Assembly (NCBI GenBank): GCA_039000515.1
Contig: JBCFYV010000100.1
Coordinates: forward strand, 34,708,421 to 34,772,420
Direction of reading: 5' to 3'
Length of the DNA: 64,000 bases
From: Timema cristinae
Lineage: Eukaryota; Arthropoda; Insecta; Phasmatodea; Timematidae
This document shows positions 12,701 to 27,500 of the stretch, piece after piece. Every line of letters starts with the position of its first letter. The first letter of the stretch is position 1. The translations under genes were made by a program, and so were the position numbers. The notes beneath the pieces were generated by a model. It was not told the DNA's origin. It made no database searches and saw nothing but the letters and a program-made list of their open reading frames with translations.

Positions 12701-15700
12701 TGTACATTTTTTTAAATGAAAAGGTTGGAGATGGTTAGTTAGCTGGACGGTACCGGTATTTATTTTGAGGATGAATTTAAAATCACGCTTGTGAAAAACT
12801 AAAGCCTTGTAAATTTTTTTGTAGTCAGGATTGAAATCTGGTAATATGAAAATTAAAATTATAGTTGAATATTCATAATTTTAATACAAGTAGAGCATAT
12901 AAAGAAAAAGAAAAAATTTAATCAAAAACTCTTTGAATTTTTCACTCTATTTATTGAAGCATATGGAGTTACTTAATATATGAGATATATATATTTAAAA
13001 TATAATCATCTATAAATAAACATAGTAACTCACACTCTCGGCTAACTTTTAATTTGGATTATTTTTAATGTTTATCAGAAATGTAAGATAATAATAAGAT
13101 ATGTTAATTTATATGACATGGATTACTTTGCAATAAAGAAAAAACATTTTTTCATTTAAAAATATTTTTAAGCACTTAAAAAAAAAGTCCCCATAAACTT
13201 GTTAAAACTGAGTTTTGAAATTGAGTAACAAATGAAGTGGAAAATTTATAAAAAGACAGTTAAGAACCATATTTGTTTACTTTTTATTATCACTACCACC
13301 ACTTTGATTATCAAGAGAAATACTTATGTAAAAACAGCCTAACTAGCCCACTAATGTGACTCTTTCTGATTTGATATGTGTTTTTATTGACATTATTTGA
13401 ATGGAACACTCCTTTTGTGCGCATTCCAGGCTGCCAATCCAACGAGTTCCAGTGCGGTTCAGGCGAGTGTGTGCCTCAGTCCAACTTATGTAACGGCAAT
13501 TACGACTGTCACGACGGAAGTGATGAACATGGATGTGGTAAGGATTATCATCTTTTAACTTAGTGTAATAAAATTATATAATAAATAATTAACCACTACT
13601 TCTCTACAGAACTTATTGTTAGAAATCTTGAAAACAGTTATTGTGTACATAAGAGGAAATAAGAATATAACAGAAGAATAGAAAATAGTAATAGTAACTA
13701 ATTGCTAATAATTTTTGCTCATATGTATTCACCATATTATGTATAACATTCAATCAAGTGTTAAACAATGATATAGAGTCTGGTTATTAAGTTTGTCCTA
13801 TAATTATGTTGGAGCTAAACCACCAATAAGCAGTATTAAAGCTCTAAAACAAATCCCAGTTTAAAATTTTGAGTAAAACTTTTTTTTAGAATCTAAACTC
13901 GCTTGTAAGGATTCAAGGGTCAGATATCTATTTTTTTTTATTCCTGTATAAATTAAATCTAGGCACTTTAAGAAGTGCAACTGTTCATAAGGTGTTTGTA
14001 AAGAGCCAGGTAAATTTAGACAAAACACAAAAATACTAATCCTTACCTTAAACTGATTGTGAATAATATTTATACCAAAACTTAAGTTATAATATCATAT
14101 TGCTCAAGTCAAATAATTTTTAAAACTTTGAAAAACTGCAGAATCTTTATTGATAAATTCACTTTGTAACTTTAAATGTAAAATTTTTAGACTCTTTTTA
14201 CAACTGTTAAATGTAAATATTTTTAGACTCTTTTTACATCTTCATGAATATCTTGATTCTTTTTCTTCCCATAGAAACAACTCCTCGTCCCACGCTGCCC
14301 ACTGTCACACCTAGACCGACCCCTCAATGTCCCACTGGTCAATCTGCTTGTCGCACGGGTAACCAATGTGTGTCTCGTTCAGCTATCTGCGACGGTCGTT
14401 ACGATTGTCAGGACTTCTCCGATGAGGATGATTGTGGTGAGTTAGTTTGCTTGGATTGGCAACAATTATTGAAGTAGGCTACTTTTTGGATTATACATCT
14501 CATGACTATCAGTGTATTCTCTATCCTTTATTAATCTTTAGTAATACTTTTTAAATACTATGTTTCAGTAGATGTATTTTTAGGTTTTATAAACTGTTAT
14601 ATATTAACTTGATTTACAATTGTTTTTGTGTATCTTTTTTACTTGTATAACATCCCTTACCTAAAAATATAAAGGAAACAAAGTAATAATTTTATTATAT
14701 TCATCAAATGTTATATTTTATCTTTTAAGCATACTTTTCACTTAATTTGCAAAGATAATTTAAAAAAATCTATTTGCATTATGTTTAGGATGGGATGTAT
14801 GGGAATGTAAATTAAAGTCTTATTTTTACAATTTTTACGGCAAACAAATTCTTTGGTTGAATTAGTAAAATACTGCTTAATTACACATGTTTAGTTTAAT
14901 TTTCTACACTTAGTAAGCTCAACAGTTCCTAAATAATTGTTATGAATACTCCAAAATTTGAACATGAATTTATTAAATAAAAATAAAAAGTCCTGTTCCA
15001 ACTCCACAATACCCATTACAAACTTATAATAACTGTTGGAATTATTACATGTAGAAAATACTGTAACTTATCTACTAAAGCTCTATTGATTTAATTTGGC
15101 CAAAAAGTTTTATTTCTCTCTCAGAACTTCAAACATATTTACATTTCCTTGCATACATTTCAATTCCATTCAATTTTTTTTAATTTTTTTATTTCCTAGT
15201 AATATTAGGTTTTCTTATTTTTCCTAGATTATTTTAATAAAATTCAAGTGTACCAAATAACCTCTAGTGATTTTTGCCATGCCACCTTGTTAAGCTCGGA
15301 AGCCATGCTCACGCTATGAATTTCGATGCGAGAATGGACCATGCATTTCCATTAGGTTGCGCTGCGATGGAAAAGTTGATTGCCCTTTTGACACCAGCGA
15401 CGAGTTAGACTGTCGTAAGTTTGGGCCCAAAAAAAAAAAAAAAGCTTTTCGGAACATAACCAAACGCTGCCTCCAATAAACTAAGCTGTATACTAAACTT
15501 TAATTAAAGATTATAATGACTGAATTCTAAAATTTAATGTAAATTACTAAAATAAAATAGTTATCTAAGATACTAAAAGCTTAAATAAATAGCATACATC
15601 AATAACAACAAATAATTATTCCAAAATTTCATTTTTTTACTCAGAGTATTAAAAATAACCTTTAATGATCATAAAGTTAATCATTTGTCTTTAGTCTATG

Positions 15701-18700
15701 AGGGTACCTGGTTTGAATCCTAACTGGTTATATTAAATTTAGAACAAGAGTTCTGGTGGAGGGAGTGAGTAGTCATCAGTCATTTCATCGGTACTTAGAC
15801 AATATTTTCCTCCCTAAACATTGTAATAACCACTTAAATTTGAAAAAATAAATAAGCCATTACTAAACGTAGCATCTCTAGGTTTTAATATTGTACATAT
15901 ATAATTAATTAATATTCCAATAATGCTTTATAAAATAAATCAAATAATTATATAACTAATTTAAAATTGACTTACTATCTATCAACTTACTTAAATTAAC
16001 ACTATATTACTATTGTCATTGTATAGTGCTGGATTTCTATCGATTTGTAAAAAAATAACATGACAGATTAAACCTCTCATAAGCTTTTTACATAATCTGG
16101 TTTAATTTTTAGTTGTGTTTTTTTTAATTATATAAAAATCAACATACATCAAACTACAAAACAAAAAGAAACAAGTTCTTAAAAAACCTGTGTAAAAACA
16201 ATTAAACCTATATGTTGGTATATTTAAATGTTTTTGTAATGGCTGGAACTATCTAGTTAATGGTGAGAAAGAATGAAATGAAAATATTTTATTCAACTGA
16301 TTTTTTAACAGTATGGACACAGTTACTTCTCATGTTCCCTTCAAATTCATTTATATTATTGGTACATAAATATGGCTTCTACTTCCAACTAATGTAACAT
16401 AACATCCAAGACACAATCACCCGCGTCACAACAGTTAATTGTTTACCGACTGTTGGAGGCATAACGCAAATGGGAGGAGGTTTGCCATTCTAGGGTTAAA
16501 TCATCTAAAGTTAGTTTTTTCAAATATTCATCATTAAGATTAATGTACACTTCATTAACCCTGAGTGGTTTCAAGCTTACCTTGACAGGTTATGTTATGG
16601 GGAAGCTTCTAAGATAGGGCCAAAGTGTAATCAATCAAGCTAAAACTGCTATTTTTCAGGGTAAATGGAATGTACATAATTTATGGAAAATTGGTAACTA
16701 GATGGTTAAACACTTACAGTAACATTTTTGTAACTATTCTAATAACTAACTCATCCCTCTAGACCTGATTGTAAGTATTTAAATATTTATTTCAAGATCA
16801 AATTAACAAACTGCATTAAACTATTATGCATTGAGGAAGATACAAAAGAAATACTGACAAACAAAAGTGAGAAAAAGTATGTAAAGACTTTGGTTTTCCT
16901 TAAACAAAAATGTATATTTTGGTATAAAAATTCAATGAATAAATTATATTGTTGGGTTAAATTTTTCCAACAAATTAGTTCAAACTTGTCTGATATAATT
17001 CACCGAATAGCATAATTCATTCTTGTAGGCCCGGTGTGTAAAATGTGCAGCCGTGGCCATACTTATCTGTGTTCTAAATTTTAAATAATGTTATTCTTTA
17101 TTTATATATTTTTATTTAGCCTACTAATTTTATGGATTTGATAGGTACAGTAATATATATTTATTTTGTAATCCTATTTCAAGCTTCTTTTTAACAGGTA
17201 GTAAAGATGGCCTCAATTTGAAAACCTACCCAGAGGACCAAATGATCAAAGAAGGTAAGGGTAATCCAATAAACAAAACATTTAGTGGTTTCTCCTTAAT
17301 CATTTCAATAACAATTAGTTTTAAAGTAGACCTTAACTTAAGCTGTTTTGTTAAACTGTGTCATAAATCATTGTTTGGTAAACAACAATAAACCGGTTTC
17401 AATTACATTTGAATAACTGAATGTATTATTGTTTGTATATAAATCTTTAACTCTTAGGCTAAAAATAATAATGTTTGGTGTTTAATATTTAGTATATATC
17501 TTTTGTGTGTGATTATCGCTAAACTATTTTAATTAGATAATTGAATACTATGAATATCAACATATAAATCATTATTTGAGTCATATATAATGTTGATAAA
17601 TCATTGAAAATAATTTTTTTAGGAATAAATAAACTGTTTGGAAAGAGTTTACTAAGATCACTTAAAGTTTCTCTAATATCTTAAACCAAATGTTGAAGCT
17701 GTAACCATATTAACTAATCATGAGGTACAAATTTAATATCAGGAATTTAAAAGTGTTCTAAACTTAGCATAAATTTTTAAAGATAATAACTTATAAAATC
17801 ATCTAAGAAAACTGTAAACAATTAAGTCGGAATTAAATGTACTTTGCCTTGCAACAAAAATACATTAATTAATGTTTTTAGGTCACAACTCAATAATCAT
17901 CAGGAACAAACCTGCCATGATAAATTACACTTAAATTATAGTATGAGTTTTAATTTACTTTCTAAACTTTAAAGTTAAATAAATACATAAAATATTATAT
18001 TAATAATAAATAAAAAGGGAATTAAATATTCTTTTTAAATACTAAGTGTGATTAATAAGTTCTTTTTGTTCTGTTAAAACTAACCCATTTGTTGTTTTCT
18101 TGTTGTCACTGGATGATCCAGTCGCCGCGGGTAAGTCTCGTTTTGTCGTTGTCATTTTTGTTGTGCTCTGCAGATGATAACATATTCATTGCATGAGCCT
18201 CATTTTTTAAAACTTTTCATTCTCACATTATTTGCATCTTTCTATGCATGGAATTTATAAATAAAAAAAATTGAAATATTCAGAACCAACTCTAGCTTAT
18301 GTTTTCATTTCTGGGAGTAAATGATAAATAATAATATATTATATTAACATCATGAGACCCGCTTCGGTGGCCGCATTGTCTAAGGTATCACTCTTGCATT
18401 AGACTAGACTACCGATGACGGGAAAATCGGGGTTTGAATCCCGGCAGGGTGTACTGAGGGTGTTTTTTTCTAAATAGTTTTCTACACATTGTCCACACAA
18501 ATGCGGGTACACTTTATCTAAATTCAATCATCCTTATCCCTAGCCCATTAGCATAATTGGTATATAGGCGTGTAACCCTAATGGGCAGTAAGGTGTGATG
18601 CTAAAAAAAAACATGAGGGGGAGAACGGAAGTACATACATTTTTATAAACCTTTTACTTTAATTTGAATTAAAATTGTATTAAGAATGTTTATCAAATAA

Positions 18701-21700
18701 TGTGACAAGATGCTCTGCCTTGCATATATATGACTGCTTGGTGATCGGCCTCAGTCATCAATTAATTGAGCAAGAGTTTTATTAACTTAACTATTTCCCA
18801 TCTACGGTATGGTCACTTTTGCATGAGCACTATTATTATCATCTTTATTTTCAATTAAAAGCATTCATGCTTTAGCTTATGCTAATTCAGGTATTAAGCA
18901 TACAGTTAGTTTGATGAATAAAGTCCTTCATAATTTATTGCTTTTTAACTACGTATATAATGCCAAATTAATTTTATTGAGATTAAAATTATTTTAGAAA
19001 TTGGATTTCCTAAATGTGATGCTCACATAATCCATCAACAGTTGAAAATTAATCAATCATAGGAACTACGTTTTATTTCAAAGTACATAAAAAATGTACC
19101 TCATAAAAGATCTATTTATAGTATTAATAAAAAAGGAATGTATACATTTTTAAACAGGACATTATATGAAATTATCATGGTCATATGTGTAAAAATATGA
19201 TGCATTAATAATTTTAAAAAAATTCTTCTTTAAAGCTTAGGTTGGTGAATGTTTTGGGCTGTTTTATTTTATTATGTGGCTGGTGAAGTGTTTAGCATTT
19301 AATATATGTGTTTTAACACCAATTGAATGTCTTTAAACTAATACAAATTTTTTTTTTTATTTAATTGAGAAGCTTTGAAGCAACTCCTTTCATACTTTTG
19401 TACCACCTTTACTTAGCAAGAAAGAGATATTATGGGTTGGACCCCCAGTAGAAATGCACATTTATAAATTATGTATTAAGATACACTTTGTTAAATTTGG
19501 GGATGTGTGGAACATGAGAAAAGGACACAGTTTTTTATGTTTTATAGCAAAACTTTTTTTGATACAAAATAAATCAAATATAGCTTCAGTACAAACATAT
19601 ATATCATCATCAACTCTTTCCAGCATGTGGACATGTAGGTCTAGTAAAATACCTCCATCATCCTCTTTCCTTTATCATTCTTCCTCCTTAAATTACTTCC
19701 ATTCTTTTCCTTTCACGTGCACATTTTTTTGTTATTTGCTCCTCTTAACTCTTTCTTGGCCTCCCTTGCAATCTTTCCTTAAATACTTCATTTCCATCAT
19801 TTGCTTTGGCATCATATACATCTCTGTCTTCGTGACATGCCCATACCATCTCAGTATTTCTTTCTCTACTAAAATTCCATCATTTTCAGTAGAAACATAG
19901 AGTTTAATTTTCATCATAATGTGGGGAATGCCAGGCCTCCACCGTGGTTCGGATTCCACGTTAAACTGTAGGTCCTCCAGTTCATCACACAATCACCCTA
20001 CCATTACTCATTAGTGTAAGTGTGTATAACCCGAATGGGTAGTAAGACGCGGTGCTAATAATAATAATTTTCATCATAATCATGATATCAACAGTAATTG
20101 TTGATTATGTCATGAGCATGGCGGCATTAGATGACAAACTTTTAAATTGAGCTGTTATTAAATTCCAGTACACCTTTGACATGTATTCGAAAAATATTGA
20201 GGTCACCGTGTGAATAAAATTAAACTATGTACTGAAGTAATATTTGATTTCTTTTGGAGACAAAAAAAGTTTTTATATGTAAAACTGCAAAAACACTTGC
20301 ATTTTCTCATGTTCCCCACCTTAATGATGATTAATAAAGATAGGATAGCAGGAAATAATAAAGTTATTCATAAAATCACAAAGCTACTATTTTATTAAGA
20401 AGGGTTTTGTATACATTTTAATTAATGTAGAATGAATTTCTTTAATTAAAACTATTATTAGGGTTGGCCTGGTTGAACACCTTTAAATCCCTAGGATATT
20501 TGGGATTCGAGAAAAAAGCAAATTTTCAAGTTAAAATAAAATCCAATTTGATTTGGAAGTTGTTTTTAAACTCTTATATTGCTTATTGGGAGCCTAGCCC
20601 AATATAATTAAAGCACAAAATTAACACCTAGACCCCAGACCATTAATCTATTATCTTACTGAATGTGTAAATGTTATAATATGCATTATAAAAAAGTTAT
20701 TAACATTTGGTTGCTATTTATATTTTATGTTGTAACTTACAAAGTAGGCCTAATATATTGAAGTAAACATCTTAATTTGATCATGTTTTTAAGATTCAGT
20801 TTTGGGATTAGTGAGTTAAGTAAAATTAATTTGTAAAATAGTGGATTTGTTTCAATCCATCACTAATTATGATGTATGCAATCTGAATTGGTTTTATAGT
20901 TTATTTAATTATTCATCTAATTATCAAAAGGGCATAGTCTGTTCCCACTAAACTAACTGTTCATTACTGGATAAAGTTGAAACAAGTCAGAGAGTAACTA
21001 ATATAGCCTATTGTCAAATTTGCTAGCATTTTAAAATTATAAACCTCTTAAAGGCTACATTAGAAAAATTATTAATTTGTTCTATACCTACCTACATTTA
21101 TTTCATACATCTCTATAAGGAAAACCTCTTTTTGCTGTATGGGGTAATTGTATTATATTTGGATGAAGGTACGGGAAAGGTGGATAGAAACATATAAAAG
21201 GGACAAACACAATATGGCTTTTACAATAAAAAGAACACCACAGCTCACACTTTACACTGCTGCCATTGGACAAAGAGGTAATGGTTGCCTCTTAAAGAAA
21301 ATCGATCGTCACCTCCCAATCCCCAGACCTAGGTTTCATTCTACCGGAACTCATCAGGGAGGATTGTGAAACGCGCGACGCAACTTCCTAAAAGAGGAAA
21401 CAAAAAAAAACACAAAAGAGAGAAAATGGAAAATTGTAAAGCAAGATGTTTAAGAAGCAACCATTACCTCTTTGTCCAATTGGCAGCATTGTAAAAGTGT
21501 GTGATGTGTTTTCTTTATTGTAAGGGCCATATTGTGTTTGTCCCCTTTTATATGTTTATATCCACCTTTCCTGTACAATAAGTGAAAACCTGCCTCAGTG
21601 GTAACATGGTCTGAGGCGCTACTCTCCCAATAGACTGGACAGCCGGAGATGGGGGATTGGGATTTTATCCCAGTCGGGTGTACTAACGGGAGTGAGGGGA

Positions 21701-24517
21701 TATCCTAACTGGTTTTCCAGCCTTCCTTCAAACAAATGATTGTACATTTTTTCTATAATTCAACCTTCCTAATCTCTAACACATTTGTGTAATTATTACA
21801 TAGGTGTACAACCCAAACGGGTAGTAAGATGTGGTGCTAAAAAAAAAAAGTTAACTGACAAACGACAACCTGGAGACTGGAATTAAACATGGAACCTTTT
21901 GATTAATGCACGAATTATTTACCGCTGAATCATACTGGCTCTTATATTCAAAATCATGTTTTGTTGAGTCTAATTATGGTAACTGGGGAAAATATCGGCC
22001 ACTCAGAACTATCCACAAACACAGCCGTGAATACTGCAATGCAACTATTTAAAAGTTACCTTGAATTCAGGATGAACCAGATTGGCTCAGGGGTAGAGCA
22101 TTGGCGCGTTAAGCTAAAGGTCTTGGGCTCAACTTGCATGTCCAGGTTGTCATTTTTCACTTGATTGGATTTTATTTAGATATAAGGGCTGATGCTCTGG
22201 ACAAACATCATGGATTAGTTTGCGTTGCGTACAAATTAAATTAATTTTGTTTGAAATGATTTCTTAATAATCTTGCCATTTTTATAATTGAGTTTTCTAT
22301 GATAAAAAATGGTTGCATTTTTAAATATTTTTTTTTCTTTACTCTTATTTTAAGAGCATTCGTTATTAGCAATGTAAACTATTTAACTAGTGGACACAAT
22401 AAGCAGGCTAAATTATAAGCTGCACCAGCATTCATCTAGAAGGAGGATGAAAAAACATAAAGTTAAAAAAATATCCTCTCTATACTCGTTCGGGATTGAG
22501 CCCCAGCCACTGGAATTGGAGCCTGCTGTTCTGTCTATGTGCCTCGTATTTTTATTAATGTTTTTCCCTTTTCACTTAGATACATATTTTTAATCTATAA
22601 TGGCGCCTTTGCAGGTCGTGAAGTTGTATTCCAGTGTAGAGATGAAGGTCCACTGCGAGCTAGGGTGCGTTGGCTCCGAGGTAACGGCCTTCCACTCCCA
22701 CCTGGCTCCAGAGATGTCAGTGGTCGTCTAGAAATACCTGACATTCAGGTATGGAAATAAATATTGACTAAAGATTGGTACATTTATGAAAACATTGTGG
22801 AAACACGGTTAAATAACGTAATGTGACAGGGAAAAAAAGACAACTTAAAAGGGTAGTTAATTCTGGCCGTGATCCTACTTACATAATCTATGGAACTCTA
22901 AAATCCAATGCTGCACTTACAAATGTACCTTGAGCTTGTTCTATCATGTCCACCTCATTACACCATATCTCTTTCAGGGTTATTCTAATGCTATCCTCCT
23001 ATATGTCTCTTAAGTCTTCCCATTGGGTTTACCAGTCATTACCCTGAACACAATTCTAGAATCATCTATTCCTGGGATCCAAACAAATTGACTTCCCTCT
23101 TCATTCACTCTTCACCCTTCCAACTTCCGATCACATTCATGGTTATACATGATTTAAAATGTTTGAAAATATTCCTTTTTCATTTTAAGGAAACCAGAAT
23201 TACACCTAAGAACATTAACAGTAAAACCAACACCGACATTTTGAAAAAATAATCAAAAGAGTTTGCTGTTAAAATTATTTTTTTATTGAGAATAAAGTCT
23301 GACATTGTTATTAAAACTTAAGGAGGGTTTTCTAGCTAATAGATCGCACACTCTTGTTATTTAGGTTGAACATTCTGGTACTTATATCTGCGAAGCTGTC
23401 GGCTTCCCTCAAGAAACCCAAGGTGCGAGAGTGTCGGTTCATCTTACTGTGGATCCATGTAAGTACATGTTTGTACATTTGAAGGTATTATTTATGGGGG
23501 TCAACTTTTTCAATTTGAAGACAAATCAAATATAGGTAAAATTCACAAACCCATATCAGGATTTTTTTTAGTATATTTCTTTTATGTTTAATTTGTAATA
23601 AATAAAATTATTAAATTGTAAAAAAATAATAGATCACAAATAAATGTAAAAACACTAACACATATTTACATAATTGTGCTCTATAATTTTCTTATTATTC
23701 TATCATTGTATTTATTTAAACTTGTTTTTGCTCAATGCATTTTATTTCATACATATCTTTTATGTTTAAATATTTCAAAAAATGCTAAAAATATGTCATC
23801 ACAAGCTGATAAATCAAGTTTGCAGCATGAAACTCAATTACTTCAAATTTTGGTAAAGTTAACATTAATATGCAATGTGTACAAACACATAGAATTACAA
23901 AAACTATATATGTATACATATTAGAACTGTCAATATTTCTAATGGCAAAGTATATTAACTCTCAAAGTTAGATTTTTATAGAACAGTTGAAACTTTTTTT
24001 AGCACTGCGTCTTACTACCCATTTAGTCTATATGCTTATGTACTAATTATGCTAGTGATTTTAGGGATTAGGAAGGGTATATTTAGAGGGAGTGCAACTA
24101 CATATGCGTGAAGGGAGAGTGTAAAAACACTCGCAATACATCTGACCGAGATTCAAACCTCAATCTCTCCAACATAGTCATTCTAGTCTACTGCGAGAGT
24201 AGCATAATAGAGCATGCGGACACCAAAGCGAGTAAAAAAAAAAGTTGAAGCTGATTAGTTTTTGAAGCAAAGTCAAAATTTTCACTCACATGCGTATTAA
24301 TTTGTGACTTAACGATGTTTTGTGTTCAGTATTTTATCACATTTGATTTGTTTGAAAAAAAAAATTGGAAGCACTATGCTTTCTAACATTGATATCCAAT
24401 TAATGTTCACTTTTAAATATAGATAATGGGTGTCAGTAGGATATTTATTCACTTGCCTTAATTTAGATCATATGCATATTAATATATCTTAAACAAAAAA
24501 TAATTTTGGAAGTATTA

Positions 24518-24553
<36 letters not shown>

Positions 24554-27500
24554 GCACCACGTCTTACTACCCATTCGGGTTATACGCACTTACGCTAATG
24601 TGTAATGGTAGGGTGATTGTGAGATGAAATGGAGGACCTACAGTTTAACGTGGAATCCGAACCACGGTGGAGGCCTGGCATTCCCCACATTCACAAGATG
24701 TCTTGTCAGAGGTGAAGGAAGGGTTTGGTAATCAGATAAATCTGTGCTGGGATCGAGGATTGAACCCCGGCCGCCAGCACAGAAGTCTGACACCTTACCC
24801 CTAGACCACCAGGTCACCCTTGGAAGTAGTAACAAAGACTTTAAAGCCATGAAAATGTTAAGCATGGTTATAGAACACAGCTATAAATCAAACACTCTTG
24901 TACTCAAGATACAAACTAGTTGGTTACCCATCGACTAAACATTAGAGTAAGAACTCTATTTGATCATCTACCACACCTTAACAGTTTTGGTCGAGAAATG
25001 TTTTAGTGTGCATAAGGTAAAAAAGTGAAAACACTAACTTTTAAGCCCCTAATTTTTCCAAACCCTACTTAAACAACTCGCTTATGGTTCCTGCAAAGTA
25101 AAATATAAACCAAAGAAATACATAAGATATATTTTTCTAACGCCTAAAATATATAAATATATTATGTCTTAATTTACACTTTAGGGGGTGGGGGGTTAAA
25201 TATGATTTAATATGTACCTAATAACTCCTGCAGATATTATTTTACATGTCGATTATTATTTAAAGTATTTGAAGCTGTATAAAATTGGTGTGTATTATGT
25301 TAACAATTGTTTGCAAGCAGCGGGGAAAATCACCATCACACCTTCCAAGTCTCTACACACGCAACTCTACATGCCATATGGCCAAAACCCACTTCTTAAA
25401 TACGGGGTATTACCATATTCAGAATATGATATTTATAATACAGGTATGAGTGAAACGTGATATTTCCTCTTTTCATTGTGAAATCCATTATGTGTGTCAT
25501 TACATTATTTGTTTTGCTGCCCTTTCTGTATGTTTGTTTTTGTTTGTGCTCTCTCTTACTATTTCTTCGGACTATCTACATATTTTCAATAATTAGGAAA
25601 GATGAGGAAGGTGAATTCAGAAGAAATATACTTGCATTTAAATAAACAAGGGGATTGGAAAACCATTTAGGAAAAAACATCCACAATACATCTGACCGTG
25701 ATTCGAACCCTGATCTCCCAATAACTGGTTTTTCACTCTGTTGCACGAATGTCACCCTAGATCATTTGACCACTGAGGTGGGACTAGAGTCTTCTTTCGA
25801 GAAGGAAATGTATTAGTAAATTACTGATGTAATAAATTAGATTATGATTTATTAGATTAAGATGTACAATTGAAAAATATTTCTGAAAGAAAACCAAAAT
25901 GAATGTTCAATAACCCCCTCAAAATTTGCAATATGTATCACATTTGAAAACATAATTTCAAATCCAAACTGGAGGAAAGATTACAAATTAATCTACTTAT
26001 TTGCTTACAATGCTTTGGTAATTATCGTAATTCAAATTACCAATCATGTTAAATTGAACAATAAAGTAATATTCTTTTAACTTTCTTTTTTGCTGCATAT
26101 TTGTGTTATGCAATATTCATGGTAAGATATGCATTCATTCATCTTTATATTTTATACCTTTGGTAGCAAAGCATTAGAATTAAATTATGTTTGACATTAA
26201 TGACACCCTATCATAATACTATTTACTAGAATAATGGACAATCTTTTTAAATCTTCAAAAATTAATAGCAATACATTTAAAATCATTGCTTTTGACATAG
26301 CTGATAAGCTTCTTGAAAAAAATTTTAGTCAGAATAAAATTAATATAATCTTCTTTCAAAAAACATCCAATGGAAATTCATCCAAGCATAGTTAAATAAT
26401 TGTGAACCTATTAATCAAGTGTTCTTAACTAAATTAGTTATGTAGGTACATTTTATTTAATAGTGTATTATGAATATGTAAACACTCCTGACGTATGTAG
26501 ATAGCACCAACGACTTAACACCTATATAAATGTGTGCTTTTGGCTAGTGAGGGCTTTAAAATATCTTGACATGCTGGTTGTGTTCATAAATTTCAAACAT
26601 AACTTCATTCTCTTTGTTTAAAGAATATATTTTCTTTAACAACATTATTTACACCTAGGCTTGTGCAAAGTCCAATTTTTCTATTGGGAGCGAACTTGAA
26701 TCGAATATATGAAATATTCTCGAAGCCAATTAAAAGTTTTAGTATTATTTGTTACTGGATTTATGTTTGAAAAATTACGATTGTGCCTATTACATGATAA
26801 CAATAAAATCACTTATAAATTTATTTTATTTTTATAATTGTTAGTAATATTTCATTCTAATCTAATATCTAATATAATAAATCAAGCTACATCATAAATT
26901 CAATCACATAAAATTTGTTTATGTGATTATTAATTTGTGATTTATATTACAGCTCAAAATGGCAATAATTGAATATTAGTTGGATATTTCAGCTATAAAT
27001 ATTTATATTGGCGAAGCTTTGTAATCGTAGAAGTGATTTTTTTTTTCCGGAGATAAGTTGAGGCAGATTTTTTTTTCAAATCCAAGTCAAAACTTTGCAC
27101 ACCCCTACTTAAGTTAAAGAGATGAAAGAGGATGATTCCAGGAGGCGCACCAAATTAACTTATTATATATAATCATATAGCAAATTAAATGTTTAATTTT
27201 TATCGATGGATGTTTGAAATAGTGTGAACATGCACACCTTTACATTTGATTTAATTAATTCCATCTCTACAACTAATACATTTGTTTTATTCTTACAGTT
27301 GAATTGCCGGCCACTCGGCCACCAACAGCTTGCGCGCTCAACGAAGCCACTTGCTCCAACGGAGAGTGCATCGACAAAAATAGGGTCTGTGATGGACAGT
27401 ATGACTGCACAGATGGTTCTGATGAGATGCGCTGTAGTAAGTTGTATTGTTTTTTTGTATAATGTCAACTACCTTAAACTCTCAACTGGGCTCTTTACAA

